Of a stretch of DNA of 12,133 nt, positions 10,357 through 12,133 are shown piece by piece. The position numbers and the translations under genes are program-made. The notes beneath the pieces are model-generated. The model was not told where the DNA came from, did not search any database, and saw only the letters and a program-made list of their open reading frames with translations. How positions within the stretch are numbered: position 1 is the stretch's first letter; every line of letters begins with the position of its first letter. Location of the stretch: contig CANBUA010000131.1 of NCBI GenBank assembly GCA_947372535.1, positions 1 to 12,133 of the forward strand, given 5' to 3'. Origin of the DNA: Burkholderiales bacterium (GTDB lineage: Bacteria > Pseudomonadota > Gammaproteobacteria > Burkholderiales > Burkholderiaceae).

Positions 10357-12133
10357 ATGGGTCATGACGACGAGAAGCGGTGGTTGTTGCCAACAGTGTG
10401 GCGCTTGGGTGGCCGTGCCCTGGTGCTCGGTGCTTGCGGTTCTGCGCCCGCCGTGGCCCAGACTGTCCCCACTGACGTTGCTTCCACCACACTGACCGAG
10501 GTCGTGATCACCGCGACGCGCACGCCTGCAGCGCGCCTGGACGTGCCCGCCGCCATCGACACCGTCAACGCCTCGACCTTGCGGACCATGGGGCCGCAGG
10601 TGAACCTGTCCGAAGGTTTGCAGCGGCTGCCGGGCTTGTCAGTGCTCAACCGCCAGAACTACGCCCAGGACTTGCAGTTGTCCAGCCGAGGGTTTGGTGC
10701 CCGTTCGGCCTTCGGGGTGCGCGGCGTTCGGCTCTATGCCGATGGCATCCCGGCCACCATGCCCGATGGACAGGGCCAGACGGCCTTGTTCGACCTGGGC
10801 TCAGCCGAGCGCATCGAGGTGCTGCGTGGGCCGGCATCGGCCTTGTATGGCAATGCCTCCGGTGGCGTGGTGCAGGTGTTCACCGAGGAAGGCCCACCCC
10901 GGCCCGAAGTCACCCTGGGGTTGGCCGTGGGCCGCGATGGCTTGCGGCGCACCTCGTTGAAGTTCGCTGGCGAGACCGGACGCCTCAACCACGTGATCAG
11001 CGCCAGCCATGTCGAGACCGATGGCTGGCGTGCCCACAGCGCGGCACAGCGTGACCAGCTCAATGCCCGCTTGGCGTGGGCGCTCGATGGTGGCGCCAAG
11101 GTGACGCTGGTGGGCAACTACCTCAACATGCCCGGCGTGCAGGACCCGCTGGGGCTGGATGCGGCAGGGCTGGCGCTCGATCCCAAGGGCGTCAACCAGG
11201 TGGCGCTGGACTTCAACACCCGCAAGGACATCGCCAATGCGCAACTGGGGGCGGTGTACGAGCAGCCCGTGCGCGGGACCAAAGACACGCTGCGCTTGAT
11301 GGTCTACGGCGGCCAGCGGCAGGTCCGGCAGTTCCAAGCCATCCCCGTGGCCCCGCAGAACAATCCGGCGCACCCTGGTGGGGTGATCGACCTGGGCCGT
11401 GATTACGGGGGCCTGGATGCGCGCTACACCTGGCGCGAGACCGTGCTGTCGCGGCCGCTGTCGGTCACGGGCGGCGTGAACATCGACGAAATGCGCGAGG
11501 CCCGCCAGGGCTACCAGAACTTCATTGGCACGACGCTGGGGGTGCTGGGCGAGCGCCGCCGTGACGAGCGCAACCTGGCGCGCAACAGCGATCAGTACTT
11601 TCAGGCGCAATGGGCCTGGAGCCCGGCGTGGGAGGTGGGCCTGGGGGCCCGCCACAGCCGCGTGCGCTTTGCCTCTCGTGACCGCTACATCACCACCGGC
11701 AATGGCGACGACAGCGGCGCCCTGCAGTTTTCCGCGACCACCCCGACGGCCTCGTTGCTCTACAAGGCCAGCGGTCAGACCAGCGTGTACGTCACGGCCG
11801 GTCGCAGCTTCGAGACACCCACGCTCAACGAGGTGGCCTACCAAAGCAGTTCGGGCACGGCCACGGGCCTGAACCTGGGCTTGCGCGCCAGCCGGGGCGA
11901 GCACCTCGAGGTGGGCATCAAGACCCAGGCGCTGGCGGGTGTGCAACTGAGCGCAGCGGCTTTTCACGTGGACACCACCGATGAGATCGCGGTGGACACC
12001 AACACAGGCGGGCGCGCCACGTACCGCAATGTGGGCCGGACCGAGCGCCATGGCGTCGAGACCTCGGGGCAGTGGCGCATCAACCCACAGTGGACGGCTT
12101 ATGCCGCCCTGACCTGGACCAGCGCGCATTACC
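10357..12133 (+). CDS. pqqU: TonB-dependent outer-membrane receptor, YncD/PqqU-like, 3' end outside window
   Basis: Outer-membrane gated channel powered by TonB-ExbB-ExbD. 592 codons are present with no stop; relatives are about 700 aa, so roughly 110 residues of barrel are missing. Signal peptide: basic start, hydrophobic core, AVA-Q cleavage after about residue 34. TonB-box-like LTEVVITATRTP at 46-57. Plug domain with SSRGFGARSAFGVRG (from 109), DGIPATMPDGQGQ (129-141) and RIEVLRGPASALYGNASGG (from 152), then beta-barrel with ITTGNGDDSGA, TAGRSFETPTLNE and TTDEIAVDTNTGGRATYRN. These blocks closely match E. coli YncD, recalled from memory; YncD was renamed PqqU after it was shown to import pyrroloquinoline quinone. 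Substrate here is therefore inferred to be PQQ. ATG 10357 gives the signal peptide directly. Expression may be controlled by the leader hairpin. The gene may share a transcript with the small protein 60 bp upstream. Confidence 0.9.
   Translation, partial: MGHDDEKRWLLPTVWRLGGRALVLGACGSAPAVAQTVPTDVASTTLTEVVITATRTPAARLDVPAAIDTVNASTLRTMGPQVNLSEGLQRLPGLSVLNRQNYAQDLQLSSRGFGARSAFGVRGVRLYADGIPATMPDGQGQTALFDLGSAERIEVLRGPASALYGNASGGVVQVFTEEGPPRPEVTLGLAVGRDGLRRTSLKFAGETGRLNHVISASHVETDGWRAHSAAQRDQLNARLAWALDGGAKVTLVGNYLNMPGVQDPLGLDAAGLALDPKGVNQVALDFNTRKDIANAQLGAVYEQPVRGTKDTLRLMVYGGQRQVRQFQAIPVAPQNNPAHPGGVIDLGRDYGGLDARYTWRETVLSRPLSVTGGVNIDEMREARQGYQNFIGTTLGVLGERRRDERNLARNSDQYFQAQWAWSPAWEVGLGARHSRVRFASRDRYITTGNGDDSGALQFSATTPTASLLYKASGQTSVYVTAGRSFETPTLNEVAYQSSSGTATGLNLGLRASRGEHLEVGIKTQALAGVQLSAAAFHVDTTDEIAVDTNTGGRATYRNVGRTERHGVETSGQWRINPQWTAYAALTWTSAHY

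Noticed and set aside
10313..10495. Possible 60-codon leader frame overlapping the receptor start
   Set aside because: No ribosome site, composition rich in Trp, Pro and Cys, and the overlap with the receptor in another frame is explained by the receptor's signal-peptide codons.
10801..12129. Long minus-strand open frame (442 codons) opposite the receptor
   Set aside because: The plus strand in this interval reads continuously as a TonB-dependent receptor with conserved plug and barrel motifs; the antisense product is low-complexity and unlike any family.

Overview
The window comes from a high-GC betaproteobacterium, most likely order Burkholderiales (Comamonadaceae/Sphaerotilaceae-like). 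Support: a Calvin-type class II aldolase, yeast-type PurC, a cytochrome c4 gene beside a System II cytochrome c maturation pair (ResB + CcsA), and the EngB / c4 / resB / ccsA order. This placement is inferred from protein character; no rRNA gene or marker is present.

Layout. 1-680: 3' part of a fructose-bisphosphate aldolase gene, closed by a hairpin terminator. 785-1753: exported lipase of the Pseudomonas/Burkholderia true-lipase fold. 1795-2466: glutathione S-transferase. 2467-2771: non-coding stretch with two large stem-loop elements in inverted orientation; they share a 42-nt core but have unrelated arms. 2772-3683: purC. 3751-4587 (minus): ribosome-assembly GTPase engB, convergent with purC. 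4632-5261: cytochrome c4, divergent from engB across 44 bp. A strong intrinsic terminator (5303-5337) is followed by resB (5356-7533), ccsA (7535-8902) and a Crp/Fnr-type regulator (8902-9660), an operon packed with 1-nt spacing and a 1-nt overlap. 9661-9921: AT-rich intergenic region with a perfect 18-bp palindrome, a promoter-like sequence and two hairpin + T8 terminators, possibly a small RNA. 9922-10296: small conserved protein of unknown function. 10357 to the end: TonB-dependent outer-membrane receptor, cut by the window edge, resembling E. coli YncD/PqqU, the pyrroloquinoline quinone importer.

How they work together. c4 needs haem attached covalently in the periplasm, and ResB/CcsA carry out that step, so 4632-8902 is a product-plus-assembly cluster. 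The coupled regulator suggests maturation is adjusted to some cellular signal. Upstream genes are mostly housekeeping (glycolysis/Calvin, purine synthesis, ribosome assembly).

Most worth following: the paired stem-loop elements with a compensatory base-pair change; the lipase with both calcium-site aspartates substituted and no foldase gene beside it; the terminator directly before resB; the structured region after the regulator; and the PqqU-like receptor with its start-site hairpin. No clear new multi-gene system (defence island, CRISPR, phage or transposon) is visible.
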